Of a stretch of 64,000 nt of DNA, positions 54,366 to 62,218 are shown in pieces. Position numbers and translations under genes: made by a program. The notes under the pieces were generated by a model. That model was not told where the DNA came from. It saw only the letters and a program-made list of their open reading frames with translations, and ran no database searches. Origin of the DNA: Cellvibrio sp. 79 (GTDB taxonomy: Bacteria; Pseudomonadota; Gammaproteobacteria; Pseudomonadales; Cellvibrionaceae); NCBI GenBank assembly GCA_003056245.1, contig MVDH01000003.1:845957-909956 (forward strand), read 5' to 3'. The number at the start of each line of letters is the position of its first letter. Position 1 is the stretch's first letter.

Positions 54366-55466
54366 ATGAAAAATAAAATATTGATGATCGTTGGCGGATC
54401 TTTATTGGCAGGTTGTGCAACTCAAAATACAGCCGTAGACAATACCCCCGTGAACCCTACGGTGGTGTTAACTGCAAATACCGCAATCAGTGGCTACGTA
54501 TTGCCAGATAGCACCGGCACACAAGCTGTGTACACTCGCAGTAATGTACGTCGCATAGACAATGTATGGAATCGGCAAAACTGGGTTTCACGTAAAGTAC
54601 TGGGAAATGTCAATGAAACTCAAATTGGTTTTACCGAGAAAAATTTAAGTTGGCATTTTAATAACCCGCAGAAAACCTATGTTGAGTGTCCGCTATTTGG
54701 CTGCGGTGCTAACCTCTGGCAACAAATATCCGATTCAGAAGCAGAAGAGGAAGAAGAAAGCTTCTCTCCAAACACACCTGATACTTGTCCTTTAACAACC
54801 AAAACCACATTTGATGTCGTTGATAAAAAAGTAGCGCGTCAAATTAACGGATTTAATGCAAACCAATACCAATTGACCTGGAAAGTAACCAACACGGATG
54901 AAAAAGGTCGTAAAGATGAACACAACATCGTTATGGATTTCTGGATGACAGCGCCGGATGAAGGAATGAAAGAAGCCTGGAAAATTAATAACGAATTCCA
55001 AAACGGTTATTTAAAAGCTGTTGGTGCAAACGATTCTGCACTGGGCCGTTTTTTAGGCGAACAAGTGTATAGACCGTTAGCCGCTATCAGTGGTGATATC
55101 GAAAAGAACGACAGCATGAAACTGTTGAATGGAAAATTAGCCGCATTAAAAGGTTATCCAATTTCAATAAAACTCGATTGGTACCTGGCAACTGGCAATA
55201 CTTGCCCGGAAGAACTGGCAAAGCGCAATGCATCAACGGAAGAGAACGATCAACTTGACATGGCAGATCCCGTAGGTTCTTTAGGTAGTCTGGCAGGTGG
55301 CTTTTTGAAAAACAAAGCAAAAGCCGCCGTGGCCAAAAAGTTTGAACGCGATCCATCCAAGCCATTAATGCGTTTTGTGTATGACGTCACTTCAGTGGGG
55401 TTGGAACAAAAACACGACAGCGTATTTATGGTTCCTACAGGTTACAAATTAACTAATAGACAATAA
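54366..55466 (+). CDS. Lipoprotein, unknown function
   Basis: 366 residues. Lipobox LLAGCAT at residue ~17. The mature part has NNPQKTYVECPLFGCGANLW, an acidic run (SEAEEEEESF), and YPISIKLDWYLATGNTCPEE. No recognised family. SD AAGGA before ATG. A strong hairpin follows the gene. Confidence 0.7.
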   Translation: MKNKILMIVGGSLLAGCATQNTAVDNTPVNPTVVLTANTAISGYVLPDSTGTQAVYTRSNVRRIDNVWNRQNWVSRKVLGNVNETQIGFTEKNLSWHFNNPQKTYVECPLFGCGANLWQQISDSEAEEEEESFSPNTPDTCPLTTKTTFDVVDKKVARQINGFNANQYQLTWKVTNTDEKGRKDEHNIVMDFWMTAPDEGMKEAWKINNEFQNGYLKAVGANDSALGRFLGEQVYRPLAAISGDIEKNDSMKLLNGKLAALKGYPISIKLDWYLATGNTCPEELAKRNASTEENDQLDMADPVGSLGSLAGGFLKNKAKAAVAKKFERDPSKPLMRFVYDVTSVGLEQKHDSVFMVPTGYKLTNRQ

Positions 55467-55476
55467 TCCTCTTTTA

Positions 55477-55520
55477 CACTGCAAACCGTTTATTTCCTGG
55501 CAACGGTTTGCAGTGTTTCT
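55477..55520 (+). terminator. Terminator after lipoprotein gene
   Basis: CACTGCAAACCGTT (55477-55490) and AACGGTTTGCAGTG (55502-55515) pair perfectly and are followed by TTTCTT. Confidence 0.85.
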
Positions 55521-55663
55521 TGCTCAATTATTTTGCGGTTGGAAAAATAAAGTAATATAGCCATCGAGTTTCAGACCTTCCTCCAATGCCATTAACATAA
55601 TCTGTTTTCAGTATTGAATCCGGGTGTTTCCAATCAACAATATTTTCGCGGCGGGCGATTGCA

Positions 55664-56344
55664 ATGAAAAAATATAAATGGATATTTGCAGTTGCATTGT
55701 TAGTGTTAACCGCATATCAAGCCAGCGCCAATAACTTCATTTTATGGAAGCAGGATGGTAGCGTAACTTCAGCCAACGGAAAGAAAATCCAACTGGAAAT
55801 TCAAGGAATTTATGACAGCCTTGAATACAACAGCATTAATTACCTCACCGGATTTAAAATAGATAAGGAAGGTAATAACTCCCCTTACATCGTACAAATT
55901 CCTAACGATTTATCGTCAACCCAGTATTGGCCATTTGAATCTATTCCTAATGATATTTTTATACACAGGGAAACTGTTCATGTGATTACTATGAATGGTG
56001 AGGTTTATGAACTAAATGATGCGAAATGGAATTTAACCAATAAACAGTTTCCACGTGAATCGCAAATTGTTTACTCAGACCATAAAGATAACCTGATTGT
56101 ATGCCACCCCGCCTCAATGGAAAAAACGGGCGATCACAACAGCGGCTGCTTTTCTGCGGCCAATAATTGGAAGCTGGGGTTTATCTGGTTCAATATTGTG
56201 CCCAAGGTGTGTAATGGGCAGCTTTATCTTGTAGAAGATAGTAATAATTCAAAATTATTTAAGCAGGTGAATTTGGTAACTGGGACAGTCGTGAAATCTT
56301 CGCCAGTAAAAAATGTGCCGGATGATATTTGCAATTTAAAATAA
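55664..56344 (+). CDS. Secreted protein, unknown function
   Basis: 226 residues. Signal peptide ends ASA-NNF (~22). Mature part is rich in beta strands and Asn/Tyr (LWKQDGSVTSANGKKIQLEI; VHVITMNGEVYELNDAKWNL), with a few Cys near the end. No recognised family. No operon partner. Confidence 0.65.
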   Translation: MKKYKWIFAVALLVLTAYQASANNFILWKQDGSVTSANGKKIQLEIQGIYDSLEYNSINYLTGFKIDKEGNNSPYIVQIPNDLSSTQYWPFESIPNDIFIHRETVHVITMNGEVYELNDAKWNLTNKQFPRESQIVYSDHKDNLIVCHPASMEKTGDHNSGCFSAANNWKLGFIWFNIVPKVCNGQLYLVEDSNNSKLFKQVNLVTGTVVKSSPVKNVPDDICNLK

Positions 56345-56373
56345 GAAACTTAAACGCGCATCACCATTTTCTG

Positions 56374-56416
56374 CCCTGAGATGAAACCCACGCGGCCAAC
56401 TGGGTTTCTTCAGGGG
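56374..56416 (+). terminator. Hairpin after secreted protein gene
   Basis: CCCTGAGATGAAACCCA and TGGGTTTCTTCAGGGG pair with small mismatches, 30 bases after the stop codon. Terminator-like, no clear T-run. Confidence 0.6.
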
Positions 56417-56645
56417 CTGCACAGGAATTGAAAAACCGAAGCGGCTTTAAGTCAAAACCGGGGAGCTGATGATGCCGACAAGGAGATCATTGTTATCGAT
56501 GGGACAAGCTAGTTCGTTACCCCATAACCGGCAATTAGCCAACACTCTATTAGGCAATTGGACGGAGCATCAGTAGGCAATTAGACGGTAGATTAATAGG
56601 CAATTGGACGCTACTATGGAACTATCTTGTCGAGTGATATTTCCT
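56417..56645. other. Leader of the DUF4143 ATPase gene
   Basis: About 230 bases. The last part holds the 23-bp iteron array (56528-56619). The first 110 bases show no gene. Confidence 0.5.
56528..56619. repeat. Iteron-like array, 3 good and 1 degenerate copy of a 23-bp unit
   Basis: Copies start at 56551, 56574 and 56597 with TAGGCAATT[GA]GACG and a 23-base period; a degenerate copy starts at 56528 (CCGGCAATTAGCC). The array ends at the presumed start region of the ATPase gene, so a protein binding it could control that gene. Confidence 0.8.
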
Positions 56646-57878
56646 ATGACCAACCCATATCCGCGTCTGATTGCCCCGAAACTGGCTGAAATCCTCACTG
56701 ATACGCCAGTGGTTTGCCTATTGGGTCCCCGGCAGGTAGGTAAAACCACGTTGGCACGTCATTATTGCCCTACACATAGCTACATCAATTTTGACGATAC
56801 CAGCCTGCTAGCCGCCGCCAGACAAGATCCTTCAGGTTTTATCCAGGCCTTACCTGAGTATGTCATTCTCGATGAAGTGCAACGAGCACCAGAGCTATTG
56901 CTGGTGGTCAAAGCGGCGGTGGATGCAAATCGCAAACCTGGCCGGTTTCTGCTGACAGGGTCAGCTAATCTTTTATTGTTACCTGATGCGCAAGAATCCT
57001 TAGCGGGGCGAATGGAAGTAATCAACCTTTTGCCGCTAACTGAACAGGAAATACAGAGGAAAAATAAAACTTTCCTGCAACAATTCCTTGCGGGGGAAAT
57101 AACAGCCAGCATTCAGGGTGAACAAGAATCTATTGCGGGAATAGCTGACATTGTTTGTCGCGGTGGTTTTCCTGAGCCAATCGCGCGTGCGCCCAACAGA
57201 GCACGACAATGGCATCGCCAATATATAAATGCGATTATCCAGCGCGATGTAAAAGATATTGCTGCCATTCGTGATGAAGCAGAAATGTTGAAACTCTTTG
57301 AGCTGCTTGCCTATCGCACTGCCAACTTAGCGAACATCAGTAACCTTGCAAATGAATTGCAAATGCGGCGCGAAACCGTAGAAAAATACATCACTATTCT
57401 TGAGCGCCTGTATTTGGTTCACCGTCTTCCTGCGTGGCATAAAAACGATGCTAATCGCTTGATCAAAACGCCTAAAATTCACATTGTCGATTCAGGCCTT
57501 GCCGCCACTTTTTGTAATTTGCAAGCCAGTGACTGGAATAGTTTCAGCACAGATTTTGGTGCTTTGCTGGAAACTTTTGTAGTGCAGCAACTTATTACCC
57601 AATCAACCTGGTTTGATGAAGAGCTGCGCTTTTCGCACTATCGCGATAAGGACCAGGTTGAAGTGGACCTGGTTATCGAAAGTGGAAAAAAAGTTTGGGG
57701 TGTGGAAGTAAAAAAGGCGGCTAGCATCCAACCAAAAGACGGCGCTGGCCTTAACCGGTTAGCCGCACAAGCAGGCGAACAATTTCAGGGTGGTATTTTA
57801 TTATACGGCGGTAACAACGCATTACCGCTGACCATAAAAAATTGTTATGCAGTACCTATAAGTGCATTGTGGCAATAG
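56646..57878 (+). CDS. AAA ATPase with DUF4143 nuclease-like C-terminus
   Basis: 410 residues from ATG 56646 (SD weak; ATG 56616 is an alternative). Walker A LLGPRQVGKTT, Walker B YVILDEVQRAPE, sensor FLLTGSANLLLL; winged helix (LANELQMRRETVEKYITILE) in the middle; DUF4143 with a PD-(D/E)xK-like core DQVEVDLVIESGKKVWGVEV-KK. Common but poorly understood family in prokaryotes, often with mobile or defence genes. Overlaps the convergent HDAC-like gene by 34 bases. Confidence 0.9.
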   Translation: MTNPYPRLIAPKLAEILTDTPVVCLLGPRQVGKTTLARHYCPTHSYINFDDTSLLAAARQDPSGFIQALPEYVILDEVQRAPELLLVVKAAVDANRKPGRFLLTGSANLLLLPDAQESLAGRMEVINLLPLTEQEIQRKNKTFLQQFLAGEITASIQGEQESIAGIADIVCRGGFPEPIARAPNRARQWHRQYINAIIQRDVKDIAAIRDEAEMLKLFELLAYRTANLANISNLANELQMRRETVEKYITILERLYLVHRLPAWHKNDANRLIKTPKIHIVDSGLAATFCNLQASDWNSFSTDFGALLETFVVQQLITQSTWFDEELRFSHYRDKDQVEVDLVIESGKKVWGVEVKKAASIQPKDGAGLNRLAAQAGEQFQGGILLYGGNNALPLTIKNCYAVPISALWQ

Positions 57879-58846
57879 TTATTAAATATTCCGCAGGCGC
57901 TTGTTCGTATCAAGTAACTTGCCAAATCAGCAATCAATTTATACGAATCGTTAGAATATCCACCACTTGTCATGATCACTGTCGGAATATTTTTCTCGCG
58001 TAATAAATCCACAACGAAACGGTCGCGCTCTTTAACTGCATCGTAACTCACGCTTAACGCGCCTAATTTATCTGTAGCTACAATATCGGTACCGGCATTG
58101 TAAAATGCTAACGTTGGGTGTGGGTTGGAATCTAAAAATAACGGAAGTTCTGTTTTAAGTGTTTTCAAATACTCATCGGAGTTCAAACCGGCGCGCAGGG
58201 GAATGATAAACGGGAAATCATCAGGCTCGCCCTGCTTTAATCCTGGATAAACCTGCATGTTATATAAATCAAAAATACTGACCGATTTATCATTCTCATA
58301 GAAACTGGTGAAACCATTTCCACGATGTGCGTCCAAATCAATCATAAGCACTTTATCGGTTGGCGAGATTTTACGTTCCGCGCGTAATGTTTCCAGTGCG
58401 AAGGCTGCATCTGCAAAAAAGCAGAAGCCTTCCCCGTGATCGGAAAAGGCATGATGAAATCCGCCACCAATATTAAAAACGATGGATGACTCCAATGCTT
58501 GTCGTGTGGCCAATAACGTTCCCGCCGTTGCATAGCGTGCAGAATCAACCAGGCCTTTCTGTAAAACAAAACCGGGAATAAAACGAAGTGCAGGAATTTC
58601 AACTACAGAGGCAATCGTTTTACTTTGCTGCAAAGACGTTAGATATTCCCGTGAATGGACAATTTCCAGCGCTTCATTGGTGGCCGGTGTTGTAACTATC
58701 GTTGACAGGGCAGAAATTTCATCACCAAATTCATTAAGCAAAAGCGACCAGGCTTTACTGAATTTTTTGGCGTCAAAGGGATGCAGCTTCTCTAGCCCCA
58801 TGATGCCGAAATCGTAATGTGATGAAAAAATTAGTTTGGATTTCAT
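57845..58846 (-). CDS. Histone-deacetylase-family zinc hydrolase
   Basis: 333 residues from ATG 58846. HDAC motifs: NIGGGFHHAFSDHGEGFCFF (catalytic His pair), MIDLDAHRGNGFTSFY (zinc Asp and His), FYNAGTDIVATDKLG (zinc Asp) and TSGGYS near the end. Removes acetyl from lysine or small amines; bacterial members act on acetylpolyamines or acetoin-related substrates. Its last 34 bases overlap the end of the ATPase gene on the opposite strand. Confidence 0.9.
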   Translation of the reverse strand: MKSKLIFSSHYDFGIMGLEKLHPFDAKKFSKAWSLLLNEFGDEISALSTIVTTPATNEALEIVHSREYLTSLQQSKTIASVVEIPALRFIPGFVLQKGLVDSARYATAGTLLATRQALESSIVFNIGGGFHHAFSDHGEGFCFFADAAFALETLRAERKISPTDKVLMIDLDAHRGNGFTSFYENDKSVSIFDLYNMQVYPGLKQGEPDDFPFIIPLRAGLNSDEYLKTLKTELPLFLDSNPHPTLAFYNAGTDIVATDKLGALSVSYDAVKERDRFVVDLLREKNIPTVIMTSGGYSNDSYKLIADLASYLIRTSACGIFNNYCHNALIGTA

Positions 58847-58912
58847 GTTGTGAGTGTGCAGCATTTACAATGCTTTTCGTTTGTCGCCGGAGCAAATTCG
58901 ATGCCTTCTCTA

Positions 58913-59143
58913 TTACTCTTTCGGCTGAACAAGTTTTGGTTTTCGTTCTTCAGGTGTATATTCCACCAGTTCATCTGGAAATGACTCGGCATCTGTTGAG
59001 TGAATTGATTGATCACTGCCTGAAATAATACCGCGCTCATCGAATTCGGCTGGGCCGCCGCTGAATAATTTTTTACTTCGCTCTTCCGCACGCTTTCTCA
59101 TCCATTCTTCATGTTCTTTCGTACCTGGTTTTGGTTTTTTCAT
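58913..59143 (-). CDS. Small charged hypothetical protein
   Basis: 76 residues, basic and Glu-rich at the start (MKKPKPGTKEHEEWMRKRAE), Pro/Glu-rich at the end. No family recognised. Precedes the HDAC-like gene on the same strand by 66 bases. Coding is plausible but not strong. Confidence 0.5.
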   Translation of the reverse strand: MKKPKPGTKEHEEWMRKRAEERSKKLFSGGPAEFDERGIISGSDQSIHSTDAESFPDELVEYTPEERKPKLVQPKE

Positions 59144-59496
59144 GACAAATCCTTAAAGCAAAAATTGCCTTTTTGATTGAAAGAAAACCCTCGCTTGGAT
59201 GATAAATTGTGAGGATAATCTCCCAATGGTCGCCTGCAACATCTTATCCGCTTGCACTACTACCCACAATGAACAAGTCCTTGCTTACCTTTCGCGAGAT
59301 TGCCGCGATACTCGCGGTTGATGGAATAGTATTTAATCCCGAAAGTAAAGTTACATCTGTAGTTCTACTGCTTAGTTCATCATTTTGTGATGCACTGCTA
59401 ACTGTAAGCATGTTCATAGTTATAGCTGTAATTAGTAGCTGCAATAACGCAGTTTTACTTTTATTCTCTCCCTTTTAATCAAGATGGAATTTGTAT
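59144..59496. other. Intergenic region upstream of the second AHH toxin
   Basis: 353 bases. Frames on both strands read through part of it, but none has a start signal or a plausible product. Nothing further seen. Confidence 0.45.
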
Positions 59497-60102
59497 ATGG
59501 CCTTCCCCCGTACAGAAAAAAAGTTGTATGAAAAAGATCGAGTTGATTTAGCAATTGATGATTTCGCTAAAATCGAAAAGCCAAAGAAAAGTGATTTAAA
59601 TCGTGTAAAGGTTATGGCACAGATAGAACAAGGGATTGATAAATACCGAGCCGCAGCCTCCAAAATGAGTATTGACGAATTGGAAGGCGAAGCACATCAA
59701 TCTACAATTCTCGCGCATTTCATGGAGGTCAATGGCGACATAAAGCCCCATTCCAAATGCCATGCTCATGCAATAGTTTCTGGTGCGCATAGGTACGCAG
59801 CCGAATTGCGGGCGATATTAGCTTGGTTAAAACTGAGAATTGATGACCCGGACAACGGATGTTGGCTACCGGAAAATACTGCCGCCAAACTTCATATGCC
59901 AAAGCACCTGCAAAATGCTGTGCCTCATAGTAGAATCCATCGCTACAATTATTATTTTTGGCTCAATTCATTAATCGACGTTGTAACCACACCGACGCAG
60001 CAAGATCTGCGAAGGGCATTAAATATGGTGGCTGCGCGTCTCCAAAGTGGAAGCCAGCCAAAATATGTAATGAATAAAAAAGGTGAAGGCTTGCCAATAT
60101 GA
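59497..60102 (+). CDS. AHH-type nuclease toxin, second copy
   Basis: 201 residues from ATG 59497 (AAGATGGAA upstream). Helical N-terminal ~80 residues, then the nuclease core: H85-SKCHAHAIVSG (positions 85-96), RIDDPDNGCWLPENTAA (115-131) and VPHSRIHRYNYYFW (142-155), matching AHH/HNH-EndoVII toxins (H-A-H-x-I, D-N-G-x-x-L-P, H-x-x-x-H). The canonical A-H-H is A-H-A here, with the first His shifted to H89. No delivery domain. Overlaps its immunity gene by 4 bases. Confidence 0.78.
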   Translation: MAFPRTEKKLYEKDRVDLAIDDFAKIEKPKKSDLNRVKVMAQIEQGIDKYRAAASKMSIDELEGEAHQSTILAHFMEVNGDIKPHSKCHAHAIVSGAHRYAAELRAILAWLKLRIDDPDNGCWLPENTAAKLHMPKHLQNAVPHSRIHRYNYYFWLNSLIDVVTTPTQQDLRRALNMVAARLQSGSQPKYVMNKKGEGLPI

Positions 60103-60692
60103 TTTATGTAATTCACCCGGATTATCAACACTACAAGTCTTTTGTATTTGATAGCAAGCTTGTGCGAAAAGCATTAGGCAGTGAAACTCAATTCCATTTT
60201 TCAAGATTACCTACAACGTATCGGGAAGGATGGAAATCTTTTGATATTAGTTTTGAAAGCCTTGGCCGCTCAAAAAAAATAGCAATGCCAGATATTATGA
60301 TACGTAATGGGCGCCTGTTTTTTTCCACGAATGCACATGATGTTCTTGCCCCGGCAATTGATAAATACGGTGAATTTCTCCCTATAACTTACAATGGCAC
60401 CAATGGGTTTTTGTTCAATGTGCTGTCGGTAGCCGACGACGTTGACGGAGTGGACAAAAAGCTCAGCACCAAAAATGAATTTGGAGAGGTGCAATCACTT
60501 TATTTTGATGAAGCCAGGTTAAAAAACCACAGCTTATTCAAGACCGCATTTGATAGCTATTTAGGCATCTATTGTGATGGCAATTTGAAAAAAATTATTG
60601 AGGACAATCAATTGAAAGGAATTATATTCAGCAATGATATAGGCAATATCTTTCCACCCGATCCAACTGCCATGCAGCCGGCTAAGAATTAA
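60099..60692 (+). CDS. Imm11-like (DUF1629) immunity protein, second copy
   Basis: 197 residues. PDIMIRNGRLFFSTNAHDVL, EFLPITYNGTNGFLFNVLSV and VQSLYFDEARLKNHSLFKTA followed by LKGIIFSNDIG fit the Imm11/DUF1629 plan. Start overlaps the toxin stop as ATGA. Probably binds and blocks the adjacent nuclease (inference). Confidence 0.78.
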   Translation: MIYVIHPDYQHYKSFVFDSKLVRKALGSETQFHFSRLPTTYREGWKSFDISFESLGRSKKIAMPDIMIRNGRLFFSTNAHDVLAPAIDKYGEFLPITYNGTNGFLFNVLSVADDVDGVDKKLSTKNEFGEVQSLYFDEARLKNHSLFKTAFDSYLGIYCDGNLKKIIEDNQLKGIIFSNDIGNIFPPDPTAMQPAKN

Positions 60693-60877
60693 GTAATTCT
60701 CCTAAAAAGTTTCCCGGCAGCTTAACCAATGAATTTGCGCAAGACGCAACTCGCCAAGCGCTCTGGCGGGTGTTTCTGAATAAAAATAATTTACCGGTTT
60801 CCATATTAATGGATGTAATTAACTTCCTTCAGAAAAAACTAAAGAACGCATTAGCCATTGTTGCCCTATTTGAATAA
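60693..60877 (+). other. Possible coding remnant after immunity gene
   Basis: One frame stays open to a TAA at ~60875-60877 and reads FPGSLTNEFAQDATRQALWR, VFLNKNNLPVSILMDVINFL and QKKLKNALAIVALFE. It has no ATG or SD and lacks recognisable similarity, but the composition is protein-like; perhaps the end of a lost gene. Confidence 0.3.
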
Positions 60878-60935
60878 ATTCTTTGAAACCATTTCGAGAA
60901 GCCCTCGAAATGGTTTGATTGCATGGCAGCTCTAC

Positions 60936-61184
60936 CTATCCCATTTGCGTTGGTCTCATTTCTCCTCGTAACACGTGCAGCCTTTCTCTAAACACTTCCG
61001 CACGCGCCTTAACTTGCGTCGCATTCATATGCAGGCCATTTGCACTCCACTTATCCATCACCCATCCCGCCAGCGCCAATGCCGCCACGGCATCGCACAG
61101 GAATGTGCATTGGCTTTGGAATTCGGTGAATTCGTCGTAAAGGAGTAATAAATCGTTGGTGGAATCGGACGGTGGTGATGGCAT
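60936..61184 (-). CDS. Small helical protein, paralogue of the one at 48653
   Basis: 82 residues. DLLLLYDEFTEFQSQCTFLC and TQVKARAEVFRERLHVLRGE are the two helices shared with the protein at 48653-48895. Divergent from the XRE gene at 61377. Unknown function. Confidence 0.7.
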   Translation of the reverse strand: MPSPPSDSTNDLLLLYDEFTEFQSQCTFLCDAVAALALAGWVMDKWSANGLHMNATQVKARAEVFRERLHVLRGEMRPTQMG

Positions 61185-61376
61185 AAAAGATCCCTCTTAA
61201 TGTAAAGGTGGGTGGGCCGGTTTTGTTGGTTGGTGGTGAGGTGGTTGCGTCTTAAAAGTTCATATAGTGGGCTATTATAGCCCACTAAAATGATGAATCA
61301 AGCTATTTGGTTTATAAAGTTAGCCATTTTGTACTGTTAATGAGCCTTTTGGGCCAGAATCAGGAGTGAGCTAACT

Positions 61377-61601
61377 TTGATAACCGCCGGTCAAATTCGC
61401 ATGGCAAGAGCTTTTCTTCGTTGGTCTATTGAAGATCTGGCGAATAAATCTGGTGTGGGTGTTACAACAATTAAAAGAATGGAGTCTTTTGACGGGATAC
61501 CTGGTGCACGGGTTGAGAATCTTCAGGCGATTAAGGATACGTTTATTGCTACTAAGAAAATTAAGTTTGAAAATGAAAGCACTATTTCGGTAAAAGAATA
61601 A
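61377..61601 (+). CDS. XRE-family HTH regulator (TTG start)
   Basis: 74 residues. MITAGQIRMARAFLRWSIED followed by LANKSGVGVTTIKRMESFDG; the MITxxQIRxARA start is conserved in this regulator family, which supports the TTG at 61377, preceded by AGGAG. May act as a controller of the neighbouring vsr/methyltransferase genes or of the divergent small protein. Confidence 0.85.
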   Translation: MITAGQIRMARAFLRWSIEDLANKSGVGVTTIKRMESFDGIPGARVENLQAIKDTFIATKKIKFENESTISVKE

Positions 61602-62057
61602 CTAATTATTTCGTCCCTCTATTTCTGCGTTCTGCGAGTCATACAAAAGCCAGTTTTGAACCGTATTGATAACTTCGTTGAATGATCGCTTGGTTTTTCC
61701 TTTCAGCGAACATTCCCAAATAACCAAAATTTTCCAACCGAGTTCAGTGCTCTTAGCATAATTTTTTTCATCGCGGATCTTGTTTGAAGTGATTTTGTCT
61801 CGCCAAAAATCTGATCTGCTGGACGGCCATTTGAACAAATGACAACTATGGGCATGCCAAAAGCAGCCATTAAAAAAAATAACGGCGCGGAATTTAGGAA
61901 AAACCAGATCAGGTTTACCCGGCAGGTCTTTGCGGTGTAACTGATAGCGAAACCCCAATGAATGTAATGATCTTCTGATTAAAAGTTCACCTTTAGTGTC
62001 TTTATTCTTAATGCCGGCCATCATTGCTGAACGAGTTGGCTTATCTACAATATCCAT
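61602..62057 (-). CDS. vsr: Very short patch repair endonuclease Vsr
   Basis: 151 residues. DKPTRSAMMAGIKNKDTKGE, LLIRRSLHSLGFRYQLHRKD, LPGKPDLVFPKFRAVIFFNG and CFWHAHSCHLFKWPSS are the Vsr motifs (catalytic Asp in GKPDLVF; zinc-binding Cys/His region). Nicks at T-G mismatches made by deamination of 5-methylcytosine. Divergent from the C5-methyltransferase gene, as expected. Confidence 0.93.
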   Translation of the reverse strand: MDIVDKPTRSAMMAGIKNKDTKGELLIRRSLHSLGFRYQLHRKDLPGKPDLVFPKFRAVIFFNGCFWHAHSCHLFKWPSSRSDFWRDKITSNKIRDEKNYAKSTELGWKILVIWECSLKGKTKRSFNEVINTVQNWLLYDSQNAEIEGRNN

Positions 62058-62218
62058 AAAGTAATCTCGCCGTTAGCTTTTTAAAGAGAATCAAGCATTG
62101 AAATGGTGGATGCATATTACCCTCATTTAATCATTGACAAAATCGGATGGTAAAAGTATGTCCTGAAAATAGATCTCCTGTTATCCTATGCGCCGTCAAA
62201 ATGCCACTTACTTTCATC

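Noticed and set aside
54193-54420. 75-codon minus-strand frame upstream of the lipoprotein gene
   Set aside because: Crosses the start of the lipoprotein gene, lacks an SD and shows no plausible product.
56528-56619. Iterons as a possible CRISPR or replication origin
   Set aside because: The unit is contiguous with no long unique spacers, and no rep gene is nearby; a regulatory array is the simpler reading.
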